Shown here in pieces: positions 37,024-47,360 of a DNA stretch of 64,000 nt. This DNA is from Antedon mediterranea. Lineage: Eukaryota; Echinodermata; Crinoidea; Comatulida; Antedonidae. The translations under genes and the position numbers were made by a program. Location: assembly GCF_964355755.1 (NCBI RefSeq), contig NC_092672.1, forward strand, positions 9,420,501 through 9,484,500. The letters are read 5' to 3'. The number at the start of each line of letters is the position of its first letter. Position 1 is the first letter of the stretch. The notes below the pieces were generated by a model, which was not told the origin of the DNA, did no database searches, and saw only the letters and a program-made list of their open reading frames with translations.

Positions 37024-40000
37024 ATGGCTGACATCAAAAGAAGCGAGGATGTTCTGGGGAAAAATTGGGATCGATGTTTGGCTGATACCATTATTAAGAT
37101 TGGTTTGTAATTTATAAACTTTCCTAGCCTTTTATTTATAAACTTAGCCCAGCTTTATATTAGTATTATGGACCTAGGCTACTAGGCATAGGCTAGGCCT
37201 AGACTACTACTATGCCTAGGCCTAGATTAGAATAGTAGCTAGCTAGCTAGACAAGCCTATCACACTAGCTAGCCTACGTCTTATTATGCCTACTCTAGGC
37301 CTAGGATTACTTGTGCCACTGGCCTAGCCTAGACACTTATTTTTAAGTGAAAGCTAATAAATATCCAAATTTCACAAAACATGATGATTTAAATAATTTA
37401 AATAAAATAAAAAAGATCAAAAAGTTTGTTAAAGGAATCCAGTATTATTTCTTTTAAACTAGTGTATATAGTAAAATGTATATAAAAATAAACAAAGGAT
37501 AAATTAAAAAGTTGAAACCAATAGCAAAAATCCGATTTTTTAGTTATTTTTGTTCCACGGTAATGGTGCTCCGCCATCTTGGAAAAAAACCAGGAAGCTA
37601 CGATCGGTGGTGGGGCGGAAGTCCCTTCATCCGGGATCTTCGTATACTTTGTACACGTGCGAATATCACTGTAGTGTCAGTTGACTGTATTTGTCCAGCT
37701 AATTTTCACCGTAATTTCTCGCTTTTTTCCCGTTTCTTCAAAGTTTTGCGTTTTATAGTGTATGCTGATTTTTTATTTATTAATTTAAACGGTAGTAACC
37801 GTGTACGTCCAGCAAAAATTATGGTATTTTGTATGGCTTTCGGTTGCAGTAATGCATCAAGTAGGAAAGACAGGAAATCTACCAACAAAGTTAACGTCAG
37901 CTTTCATCGATTGCCTTTGCACAATAAAGATTTACTTCGTAAGTGGGTGGCATCTTTGAAGTTAGAGAATCCTCATGTAAATGTACATTCTCGAGTGTGT
38001 AGTGAACATTTTGAGAAAGATATGTTTGAAGACAATTCTGTGAAAGTGTCACTCGGTCGAAAACCAACAAGGCGATTAAAGCCGGACGCTGTACCAACAC
38101 AGCTTGCTCATATCAAACCTGCCAGCGAAGCATCGAAAAGAAGACAAGATCGTCAAAAATTGATGGAACAAAAGCGATGGCCTAAAAAGGTAAGCTACGA
38201 AAATCTACAGCAAAATATAAATAATAATGCGCGGCTCTGTTGATAATTATAATTAAAATACTGTGTATTTATTAAACTATAAACAGGCTCTAGTTAGGCC
38301 TATAGATAGGCGAGAGGCCCTTCTCTTTCTTCTCCTCTAACTAAACTAGGCGGCTAGCTGCTTTAGCCAGCACTGCCGTAGTAGGAGTAGGCCTAGACGG
38401 CTTGTGTATTCTGAGTTGATTGCCCTTAATTTTAAAGCTAGGCCTAGTGGTGTTAATTAGTTATGTTAAAAAATAACATCTTCCCACAAAACGAAATGAA
38501 AATATGTAGATATAAAATAAATTTCAACATTTTACTGTTTCATGAATGAAGTTGAGTTAAGGTGATAAAAATTACTCTTGGATCATCAGGTGCTACACTT
38601 GGCTTTTGTAACATCGAGTATTTTGTTCATGTCTTCATCAAGTCTAACATGCAGATTATGGTTAACTTATGCATTCATTTTCAGAAAGTTTTGGATATGG
38701 GCCAAGTGGAATTAGATGAAACATCAATACCAAGAGATTCGGTAGAAGTAATTCAGCCAGAGATTTTGTTTTCGGAAGGGTGTAAATGTGGACAAGTAAC
38801 TAAGGTCAACTCATCAACACAAGTAAGTGTATACAAATAAGGCTCTTAATAAATAATGGAATGCAATGATTGTTACATATAAATGCTATTTTTTATCAAA
38901 ATATTACAATTGTACATTCCAGACAGACACTTTCGCAGATCCACTAAAGATCCAGCATGATCATAGTTATGTGAAGCTGTTTAAAAAAAAGCCCAAGTCT
39001 GTAGCCAAAACTCGCAAATGTCCATCGGCCTCAAGTACAGCCAGCATCCCACAAAACATACCACAAGTTCCAGAAGAAGAAGATTCAGAAGTAGATAATT
39101 CTGATAATGACAGTGATGAAGGTACTATTTATTCTTTTTATGTTTACTATTTGTTCTGCAACTCAAAACTATGGGCACATTTACAATACATTTATTTGTT
39201 TATGACCAAGAAAGCTAAGATTTGAATGGTTTTTAAAAAAAAAGATGAGGTTTTTGTACTTGAAAATATCAAATAATTTTTTTCTATCTAACATGCCTTT
39301 TTCAGATGTTGATTCTGATAGCTCATATTCACCGAGCAGCTCTGATAGTGACTCTGAAACTAATACGGCTGAAAGAAAGAAGAGTGATGGAGTCTTCCTC
39401 GTCTATGAGTCGTCATTGGACCATCTTTTTAATACATGCCAAGAGTGTGGTAGTCTATTAGAAATACATAAACTGTACCGGGGAACAATGATTGTATTTG
39501 AATGGACATGCCACAACAATCACAGAGGAAGGTGGAAATCACAACCACTTGTGCGAAACATGGCAAAGGGAAACCTTGAGTTAGCGGCATCGATTTTGTT
39601 TTCAGGTGGCACATACCAAAAAATGTTTGACATTGCAACCACTATGAAACTACACATGCTTTCAGAAAAACATTTTTACAATATTCAGAGGTCTTACCTT
39701 TTCCCTGTAATAAATGATCTGTACAATGAAAACCATGGTATATGGATAGATGCATTTCGCTACCAAGATATTTTCGTTGGTGGGGATGGGCGCAGTGACA
39801 CGCCTGGCCATAGTGCTAAGTATTTGGGATATTCTCTGATGGAGGAGAATAGTGAGCTCATTATTCATTTTGAGCTTGTCCAAGTATCGGAAGCGCCAGG
39901 CCAAGCTTCAACAAATATGGAGCGAGTCGGTTTCACAAGGGCAATTGACTACCTTCTAGAGGAAGATGTAAATGTCGTGGGAGTGACTACAGATAGACAT

Positions 40001-43000
40001 GTCCAAATTGCAAGTGACATGAATAAGAACTACCCCGAATTAAAACATGAGTTTGACATTTTTCATGTTGTTAAAAGCGTCACCAAGAAGCTTAGAGAAA
40101 AATCGAAGAAGAAAGGTTGCGAAGACCTTAGATTTTGGATACCGTCCATAAAAAATCATCTGTGGTGGTGCTGTGCTTCCTGCAATGGCGATTATGCTGT
40201 AAGTTATATTAAAGCTGTTTTTTTATCACGATTTGTTTGTGTATACTGTATTGAAGTACAGTATGTGTTGTACATTCTTATTGATTATTATGTTAACATT
40301 CATTTATGTTAATAGTTTTCATTTAATAGTTTATACTATATTTCACTTTTAGGACCTTAAGGACAAGTGGCTTTCTTTACTACAGCACGTCTGCAACATC
40401 CATGAATGGGCTAGTGCAGATAAATTCCACAAGTGCAGTCACGACCCACTATTGGAGGACATGCATGAAATTGAATGGCTGACACCAGGTAGCGATGCTC
40501 ATGATGCACTTCGGGGTGTTGTTATGAACACTAAATTACTAAAAGATATGCACAAGATGGCACTTTTTAAACACACAGGTATGTATGTAAAAAGATATAT
40601 GAAATGTACTATTTTTGCTCTGGGATCATTCGAATAAATTAAAGGCAAAAGAAGCCCTGCTATACTACATTCTTTAACATACAATAATAAACACTATAAT
40701 ATAACAATTTTTATAATAAAATTAATGCTTAACCTTCTTACAGGATCGCTAGAGGTTTTTCATGGGATGTTGTTAAAATATTGTCCAAAGAGGGAACACT
40801 TCAGCTATGAAGGCATGAGAGCCCGTCATCAATTGGCAATTATGGACCACAATGAGAATGTTGGTAGACAGCAAGCAACTACTGAGGAAGGTAAGTAGTT
40901 TTATAAAAGCTTCTTTAATTTGTTGATTAGTAATCTATAAAGACATATTTACAATGAGGAATAATTATGTGCATTTCCTAACAGGCACTCTTCGATTTGG
41001 ACTGGCATTTCCCAAACGCAAGAAGCAGTGGGTATTGAAGAAAATTTATGTAGACAAAACCTTCGAATTTAGAAAGAGACTGATGGAAATGGTGTGTGAC
41101 CGACGTGAAGATAGCGCTATAGTTCTAGGTCAACGTTATGTAGACAGACCAGATCTTCCAACAAACATTGCTTCTTCTGAGAAACCAGAGAAAGAAGATG
41201 CGATTGAAGATTTTAGAACTAGGTTTCTGCTTTCATAGTGTGTTTACATTAAAACCAACAAAGCTAATTTATGCTTATTTTGTTTTGTAAAAAAATCTTT
41301 TTAAACTGCTAAAGATGAAACCTTACATATTATATTACTATAAATACAATTTCTTAAATATTTTCTTGATGCAATTATTAGTGTATAGTTTTTGGTTGAA
41401 TTAATAAAAAAAAGGCATTGAAGGAAATTCTCTGAAAATAGTGAATAAACTAATTTTACCGATGCAAAAATGTTTATTATAATAATTATTGTGTTGTTGT
41501 GCAATTGCTGTAAGATGACGCTCAGTAACTTTCTGCAAAATACGTCTAATTATATTCGCGAATTATATTTCACATATTTGGCCGGCCAGATGATAAATAA
41601 CTACATTTTGATTGGATTTGATTCTTCCCTGTTTTGGAACAGCTTTTAATACAATGCTTGCATACAAATAATAAACAGAAAACACTTGTTACTGTTTGTT
41701 GCTTTTAATTTTTATTTACATACCCTTGTTAAGTGAATTAAAATAAATCGCCCTTCTTTCTTGTTACAGTATATTAATAATGTCTATTACAAAATTTATA
41801 ATCAAGGAAATGGCTTTTATTTAGCCTAACTAGGTAGGCATAGCCTAGCTATAAAAAATGTTACTATTTGATGCATTCGATAATTAAATGTTATGAATTA
41901 ACATCTTGATACCATTCGATTTATTCGACTTCTTTAAATCCAACATAATTTCCATCAATGCTAGGAAAGTCCTTTCTGATTTTGTTTACGACGCAGGCTG
42001 GGATGACTCGTCGTACGGCTTTACCAAGGCGGTCATGCACCCAGTAGGTGAACTGCCTGTACGCCTGAAGGCGAAATGTTTCGTTCGGGATCGGGTCAAC
42101 GATGCTGTCTCGCCTAATGTCTGTCCGGGCAACAAGTGCAGTTCTAATTACTGCAGGATGTAAACATACAAATTCGAATTCAAAATGGTCTAAAATGCAT
42201 GCCATTTCGTTTTCTGATCCTATGTTCATCTTCGCTCGTACATTTTCAATTTCCCGACAACAAAGGCATTCCACAGCAGTGTCCATCAATTCACACCGTC
42301 CGCATTGGCACCATTCCTCCTTGTTTACTTTCCTCCATTCTATATCTTCTCCTTCATGTGCGACAATATTATCTAAACCTTCTATTTCCTCCACATCTCT
42401 TCTTCTTCTTCTTCTTCTTCTGGGTTCTAATTGGTAAGGTTGTAATCCGTGATTCATCTTAATTTAGCTCTGTGTATATATAGGCATCCACGCTCTACGG
42501 GCAGTCTCACAGTTGGATGATTTTCTCTGTCAAACCAATGACGTCACAACCTCGTTTTCGTGTTAAACATGGCGGCTCATAGAGAATCCGCGGTTTTTTT
42601 GAAAAATCTACACTTCAAAATCGATTTTACTCTAAACAACAATAAATTTCAAAAATTTTTTACCGCACTTCGTTTTATATGAATTATATCTACAATGCTA
42701 CACATTTTAAAAGAAATAATACTGCATTCCTTTAAAACCGAGTCATAGCCTACTAACTAGCTATATCATTTCAATTGATTGACATAGGTAGGTGTCTTGA
42801 ATACTACTAGGCTAATCGGACCAGACCATACATTACATTAGGCATACTTTATTCAGCATTTATTCATTATTGAATTCATTGTGACTTTGTGTTATTCCTT
42901 TTTTCAGGTGGTGGACTTGGTGTAGGACTTGTCTTTTCAGTTTTTATTTTTAAACGTAAGTTGTTTACATAGGGATAGGCCTACAAAGTACAGTGTAAAT

Positions 43001-43954
43001 ATTAACTTTTTAACAATTTTCAATAAGAAATAGATCATATTAAATTTAAGTATTTTCACAAGAATTATCTTTTTTAAATTGATAAAATAAAGGTGTTTTT
43101 TGCAACTTTTTTTTCATATATATATGCTATTCATATAATTAATTCATGTCACCATCGATAAAATGTTATGTAATACAAGACTATGTAAACAATGAAACTT
43201 TTAAAACGTACATTTTTTTCAATTTATAAATGCTTTTATATTTTTAATATTTTTAAACGTTTTAAAAATTTTTAGCCTATTTGAAATTTTAGCAATTTAG
43301 AAATTGTAAAGGTTTTAGGAACATTCTAATGGTTTGAATCCTTTTAAAGCTGTTTATAATCCTTTTAAAGCTGTTTTAAACTATTTTAATCTCCTGAATC
43401 CTATTCAATTTTAATACCTAGTCATTTTTAAACCGTGTTTCATAACTTATATTTTTTGTGCAATTATGTGTGTGTACATAATATATTATATTGTATATCT
43501 ATTTATTATTGTACTAATAATTGTCAATTTTCAAGAAGAATTTCTGTTGTTATTTTATGATGATGATGGACAAATAAAGCATTTCAGTATTCAGTATTCA
43601 GTATAATTGTTTTACAATGTAAACATATATTCTGTTATTGGGAGCATTTTATTTTTGTTTGTAAATTGTAGGTCGGCCTTGGCCAATTGCATTTGGAACT
43701 GGTGTGGGAGTAGGAATGGGATATTCAAATTGTCAAAATGAATTTAGGGATCCTTACAGGTTACATGGAAAAATTGTTAAGGTTAGTAAACGCATGGTTC
43801 TCAAGTACTACAGAAATGGAGATAGTTAATACTTTGGAAATGTTGTAACATTACTCTCAATTCCAATTCTTATATTTCATTTCAGGTTTTACCTTCACCG
43901 CCATCTAGTAACGAAGCATCCAGTGAATCGAAATCAGATACAGGCAGTACATAA
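37024..43954 (+). CDS. MICOS10: MIC10, core subunit of the MICOS complex
   Basis: Four exons: 37024-37102, 42908-42955, 43672-43781, 43886-43954. All junctions are AG/GT and phases agree, giving 306 nt (101 residues). MIC10 is a small inner-mitochondrial-membrane protein that oligomerises to bend membrane at cristae junctions. Diagnostic features are the NWDRCLADTIIKIG block (residues 14-27), a glycine-repeat first helix GGGLGVGL (27-34), a short KRRP loop (42-45), and a second glycine-repeat helix GTGVGVGMGYSNC (51-63), followed by PYRLHGK. The two G-x-G-x-G motifs are those needed for oligomerisation in the family. It is longer than the usual roughly 75-80 residues because exon 4 adds a Ser/Glu-rich tail. 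Intron 1 contains the 5.3-kb transposon described below; without it that intron would be about 0.5 kb. Confidence 0.93.
37821..41238 (+). CDS. THAP-domain DDE transposase (Kolobok-like)
   Basis: Seven exons: 37821-38189, 38685-38822, 38923-39121, 39306-40198, 40353-40578, 40744-40890, 40985-41238. Phases agree at every junction (2226 nt, 741 residues). The start is the Met of MVFCMAFGC, the usual THAP beginning; the frame is open upstream but lacks resemblance. Residues 1-92 are a THAP zinc finger: Cys4, Cys9, Cys60, His63 (C2CH), with conserved Pro32, Trp42, Phe64 and the AVP end at 90-92. An acidic Ser/Asp/Glu-rich linker follows (about 220-255). The core has GGDGRSDTPGHSAKY with Asp396, TTDRH with Asp465, and GSLEVFHGMLLKYCPKR with Glu612; I infer these as the DDE triad. 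HHLWW-like 'NHLWWCC' and 'ARHQLAIMDHN' blocks match transposases of this type that I recall from fish and cnidarians. A poly(A) signal AATAAA is at 41403. Many introns leave open that it is expressed as a domesticated gene, but the intact ends argue for a transposon. Confidence 0.88.
41921..42457 (-). CDS. P2X7 'ballast'-type cysteine domain protein, transposon passenger
   Basis: A single-exon ORF of 178 residues inside the transposon, convergent with the transposase. Residues 11-19 are an arginine run encoded by a TTC/TCT repeat, followed by an acidic stretch. Then comes WCQCGRCELMDTAVECLCCR, a CxCxxC...CxCC cluster, followed by a Cys/His-containing segment (CILDH...VCLHPAV) and FRLQAYRQFTYWVHDRLG, IPACVVNKIR and FPSIDGNYVGF. 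This order of blocks is that of the cytoplasmic zinc- and guanine-nucleotide-binding 'ballast' domain at the C-terminus of P2X7 receptors. There is no P2X channel domain and no membrane segment, so it is not a purinoceptor. Such stand-alone ORFs are often auto-named 'P2X purinoceptor 7-like'. A likely poly(A) signal (AATAAA on the minus strand) is at 41816-41821. Its role in the element is unknown. Confidence 0.85.
   Translation of the reverse strand: MNHGLQPYQLEPRRRRRRRRDVEEIEGLDNIVAHEGEDIEWRKVNKEEWCQCGRCELMDTAVECLCCREIENVRAKMNIGSENEMACILDHFEFEFVCLHPAVIRTALVARTDIRRDSIVDPIPNETFRLQAYRQFTYWVHDRLGKAVRRVIPACVVNKIRKDFPSIDGNYVGFKEVE
42395..42423. repeat. (CTT)n microsatellite
   Basis: About nine CTT/TTC triplets. 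On the minus strand they encode the polyarginine run near the N-terminus of the ballast-domain ORF, so length changes here would stay in frame. Confidence 0.9.
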
Positions 43955-44018
43955 TGGTGGAATATTCTAAAAAAACATGAAAAGCTGAAGCCAACTAACA
44001 TTAAACATCTAGGACTAT

Positions 44019-44028
44019 AATAAATAAA
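44019..44028 (+). terminator. Probable MIC10 poly(A) signal
   Basis: AATAAATAAA, overlapping poly(A) hexamers about 65 bases after the MIC10 stop codon. The position is right for a short 3' UTR. Confidence 0.55.
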
Positions 44029-44436
44029 TGTGCGTGAAATACTCTGCTGTTAATTACAACCAAAAACATTTTAAGATCATGCCTGCAAACCTGATGCTTG
44101 ATATTAATAACAAAGTACCAATCAAGAGCGAATCCCTTCAGAGCTTTTTGGGATGTAATTCCAGCGTCGAGTAAAAGTTGCATCCTCATGTGAAAATAGT
44201 GAAAACAATACCTGCATGCTGTTTAAAGTGTTGTTAATTTTTAATGATCTGAAAATTCATAACCCAATTTGTTTTGGGTAATTGGATTACACAGTAGTGT
44301 GATATTAAAGATGAAAATATATTAACATTGATACATTTGACACATTGTTTCTATGTTAATTGGCCCGTCCATGTTTCATGAGCACAATGTCACAAACTTT
44401 GATTGGTATAACCAACTTACCTAGGTAAATAAGTAA

Positions 44437-44582
44437 AGCTCTGTCTACAGTATCACACTATATGTGACAAAAAAAATGTGATGTGCCCAAATATGGTAGT
44501 GATATGACAGCATCATGTCCAGTCCATATATGGGCACATCACATTTTGTTGTTGAATAAAGTTTGAAACTGTAGATGGGGCT
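44437..44582. mobile_element. Small foldback MITE
   Basis: The left end AGCTCTGTCTACAGTATCAC and the complement of the right end AGCCCCATCTACAGTTTCAA are similar. An inner pair, AATGTGATGTGCCCA and TGGGCACATCACATT, is perfect. It is about 146 bp and is flanked by TA-rich sequence. It lies between MIC10 and the transporter gene. Confidence 0.7.
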
Positions 44583-47360
44583 TATTTCTGAATGCAGGTT
44601 GTGAAAGGAACCTTACCAACCAAGTATAGTTTATTTTTAATTTTTTCGTTTTTCATTTTACATCGTTCCTTTAAAAGAATTAATGTAAGAGCGCCCTCTA
44701 TGAAGTACCATTATGTAAATCTGTGTTAAAGCTAATTTGCATAATTACATTTCTTATGGGCTGAATTTATCAATACTGTATACAACAAGAAATATTTCTT
44801 ACAAAAAATGCCTCTCGACTTTTTGACGTAACAGAAATGTGTGATTGAAAATGTTCATCTGGTTTGAAGATACGTTATTCTATTTTGACAAACCAAAATT
44901 AGTAACTGCCTGACTGACAGTTTCAGTGCTCACTTCAGAGTGCCGAGTATATTGTTAAGCAAAACGCTCACGGTTAGGTTAAAATGATTAAATGATGTTT
45001 TTTATTTAATAATTTAAAAAATAATGATTTATTAATTAACAGTTTGTGTAGTGTAAATATAGTCTGAAATGAACAAAGTAAAGTATAGTACTGCACTGTA
45101 GGCCTACATATTCCGGGGTAGAGGCGTTACTCACTAAGGCTGTGTGTGATCCGCATACCCCAACATTCCACCAGTAAACAGAAATTATAATTTCCCAGCC
45201 TTCGACAAACGTACTTAGGCCTACTACTAATCAAACAATTCTTCATCTATAGACCTACACACCATCCATAGAGAAAGGATTGTTTTGACAAAGATAAATT
45301 GACAGCCAAAACGAAAACATTGTTTATTGAACAGGTCTTACTACGGTCTCCATAGACTATCTTCTTTCATGGGGGTTGCGCATCTCCAGTCCAAGTTTCC
45401 AAATACCCATTTTGCAGCCGTAGTAGATCTAAGTATAAGCCTGCTTCTGCGTAATGCTGTTTCCGTCTTCTTGAATATAACTGACCTTATATCCAAGCCT
45501 ATTTTTAGTTTATGGGATATCACGTCTATGTTATGCCTACATCTACCACCTGCCTATGTCGTTGCTATTTAAAACTTAAAACTTCATCCCATAGAATCGT
45601 TCTTTATATGGACAACGGTTTTGCGAATGTCAGAGCTAAAAGTTCTTTAAAAAAAATTTCCCCTGAAAAAATAAATAATGCGCGGCCACATAATATTTAT
45701 TTACTTTACCAACAATGGAGCGAAAAATATTACCTGATAAAACCCGGACCGTAATTTCAAGAAAACCGGAAGAACATTTGGAAGTCAGTCGGTTTTTGGT
45801 TAAATTAAAATGTGTTCTCTTTTTAGAATTTTTTTTTATTTCAAATAATGAATAATACAAAATGGCCTATTTAAATCGAATATTAGTTGTTATTTTTTTA
45901 TGTTTTGTGATGGACAATATCCTAAAATAGGCTTAACGTTCAAGCTTTAATTTACTTCTGCATTGGTGGTGTAGGCTACCATTTATTTATACTTACAGTC
46001 TGAGATACTATACGTCTAAAACCCAGTATGTTGCTCTACTTACTAACGTAATTATTGTCATTATACCGTGAACATTGTCAATACCATTACACTTTAATGA
46101 CGTGTCAAAATTATAAACACACCAGCTGCAAATGCATCACCCGTTGTTTAATTTAACTGAAATTGTCAATATCAAAGTAATAACAGTTTGTGACGACATA
46201 ACGAATATTGTGATAGTATTTATAGAAATCCATTGTAAATACTCTATTATCATTATAATTTACCTGTTTAGGTATTATTTTCTAGACTATACGTCTAAAT
46301 GTTATAAAACGCACATAGATCTACAGTAATTACAAAAAAAGTGCCGGCTATGTCGCTTACTAATTTTACGTGCGTTTTTTAGCAGATTTTGTTGTTTTTA
46401 TGTCTTTGTTAAATTCCCTTATAACGTACGTGTGCGCGCGCATTCAAGCAACAAGTAATGTTGAATTTGAGCTTAATATAGGTCATTCTCCACCCTATCT
46501 GAAAACCCTGGATCCGTTTCTGAGAAATGATTCGTTCGTTGTTGAACATGGGCACATACATCGATGTCGGTGGTTGGATGGAATGCTAAGTTATTTAAAG
46601 ATCAAAGGCGGTTATAACTCAATAGTCATAATGAATACGACGATTATAATATATTACATTACTCTATTGAAAATGCATTTTTATAATGTATTAATTACAA
46701 AATATTGTAAAATAGATGATATAAATTGATATTACAATAAAATAAAAACATGATATGCACGGTACCTATCAAACTACGTCACAGGCTATTCATCCGATTA
46801 AGTACGCGTCGTGGGAATTTGCGATTACCCTTTAACATAAAATATGTAATGAATTCAAATCCAATGCGTCGTCGTCGTTCAGATATTGTACGAGGCCAGC
46901 AATAATAAGAATAGAGAAATACAACGGTAATGATTAACCAGTGGTCACACAGCTAAATCTTACGGCTGCATGCTACAAGGCCTCTAATTTGGTTACAGAT
47001 TGGTAACACTTATTATTGATCTCGCTGTATATTGTAATTCGAAAATGAATTAATATTTGGATCCGAAGATGTGATATAGATGTCTTGTAAATGTCTGTGG
47101 ATCACAATACAGACGAAAATAACTATACTTAAGTCGGTGAATTATTATAAAGATATATTAAAACTGTTTAAAATGCAATAAATGGTCAGTGGATCAACGA
47201 ATGCAGCGAATCAGCGCACATCGTTCGTCGCTCGGGTTGTGTAGACTCCGATTGCGAATTTCCGCTTTGAAAGCAGCATCGAATTGATTATCCACGTTGG
47301 GCAGAGGACTTTAAGAATTCATTAATTTTCATCCTGTAGTTACAGTGAATACACTGCAAT
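44583..47360. other. Intergenic region upstream of the transporter gene
   Basis: No exon or clear repeat is recognised. The last few hundred bases are less AT-rich and should hold the promoter and 5' UTR of the SLC7A-type gene that starts at 47361. Open frames near 45327-45754 and 46370-46729 show no family resemblance. Confidence 0.35.

Larger units (their letters stand above)
37429..42735. mobile_element. Kolobok-like DNA transposon, apparently complete
   Basis: The element spans 37433-42731 (5299 bp). TTAA lies at both borders (37429-37432 and 42732-42735). The left terminus AGGAATCCAGTATTATTTCT continues TTTAAA; the reverse complement of the right terminus is AGGAATGCAGTATTATTTCT and also continues TTTAAA, one difference in 26 bases. 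It contains a THAP-domain transposase on the plus strand (37821-41238) and a convergent minus-strand ORF (41921-42457). A THAP finger plus DDE-type core plus TTAA duplication fits the Kolobok superfamily; piggyBac also uses TTAA but lacks a THAP domain. Both genes look intact, which suggests a young copy. It sits in intron 1 of MIC10, in the same transcriptional direction for the transposase. Confidence 0.85.

Noticed and set aside
37512-37820. Open frame upstream of the THAP methionine
   Set aside because: It has no ATG at its start and no resemblance to the family; the usual THAP start MVFCMAFGC at 37821 is preferred.
41921-42457. A P2X purinoceptor gene
   Set aside because: There is no channel domain or transmembrane segment; only the cytoplasmic ballast-type domain is present, inside a transposon.
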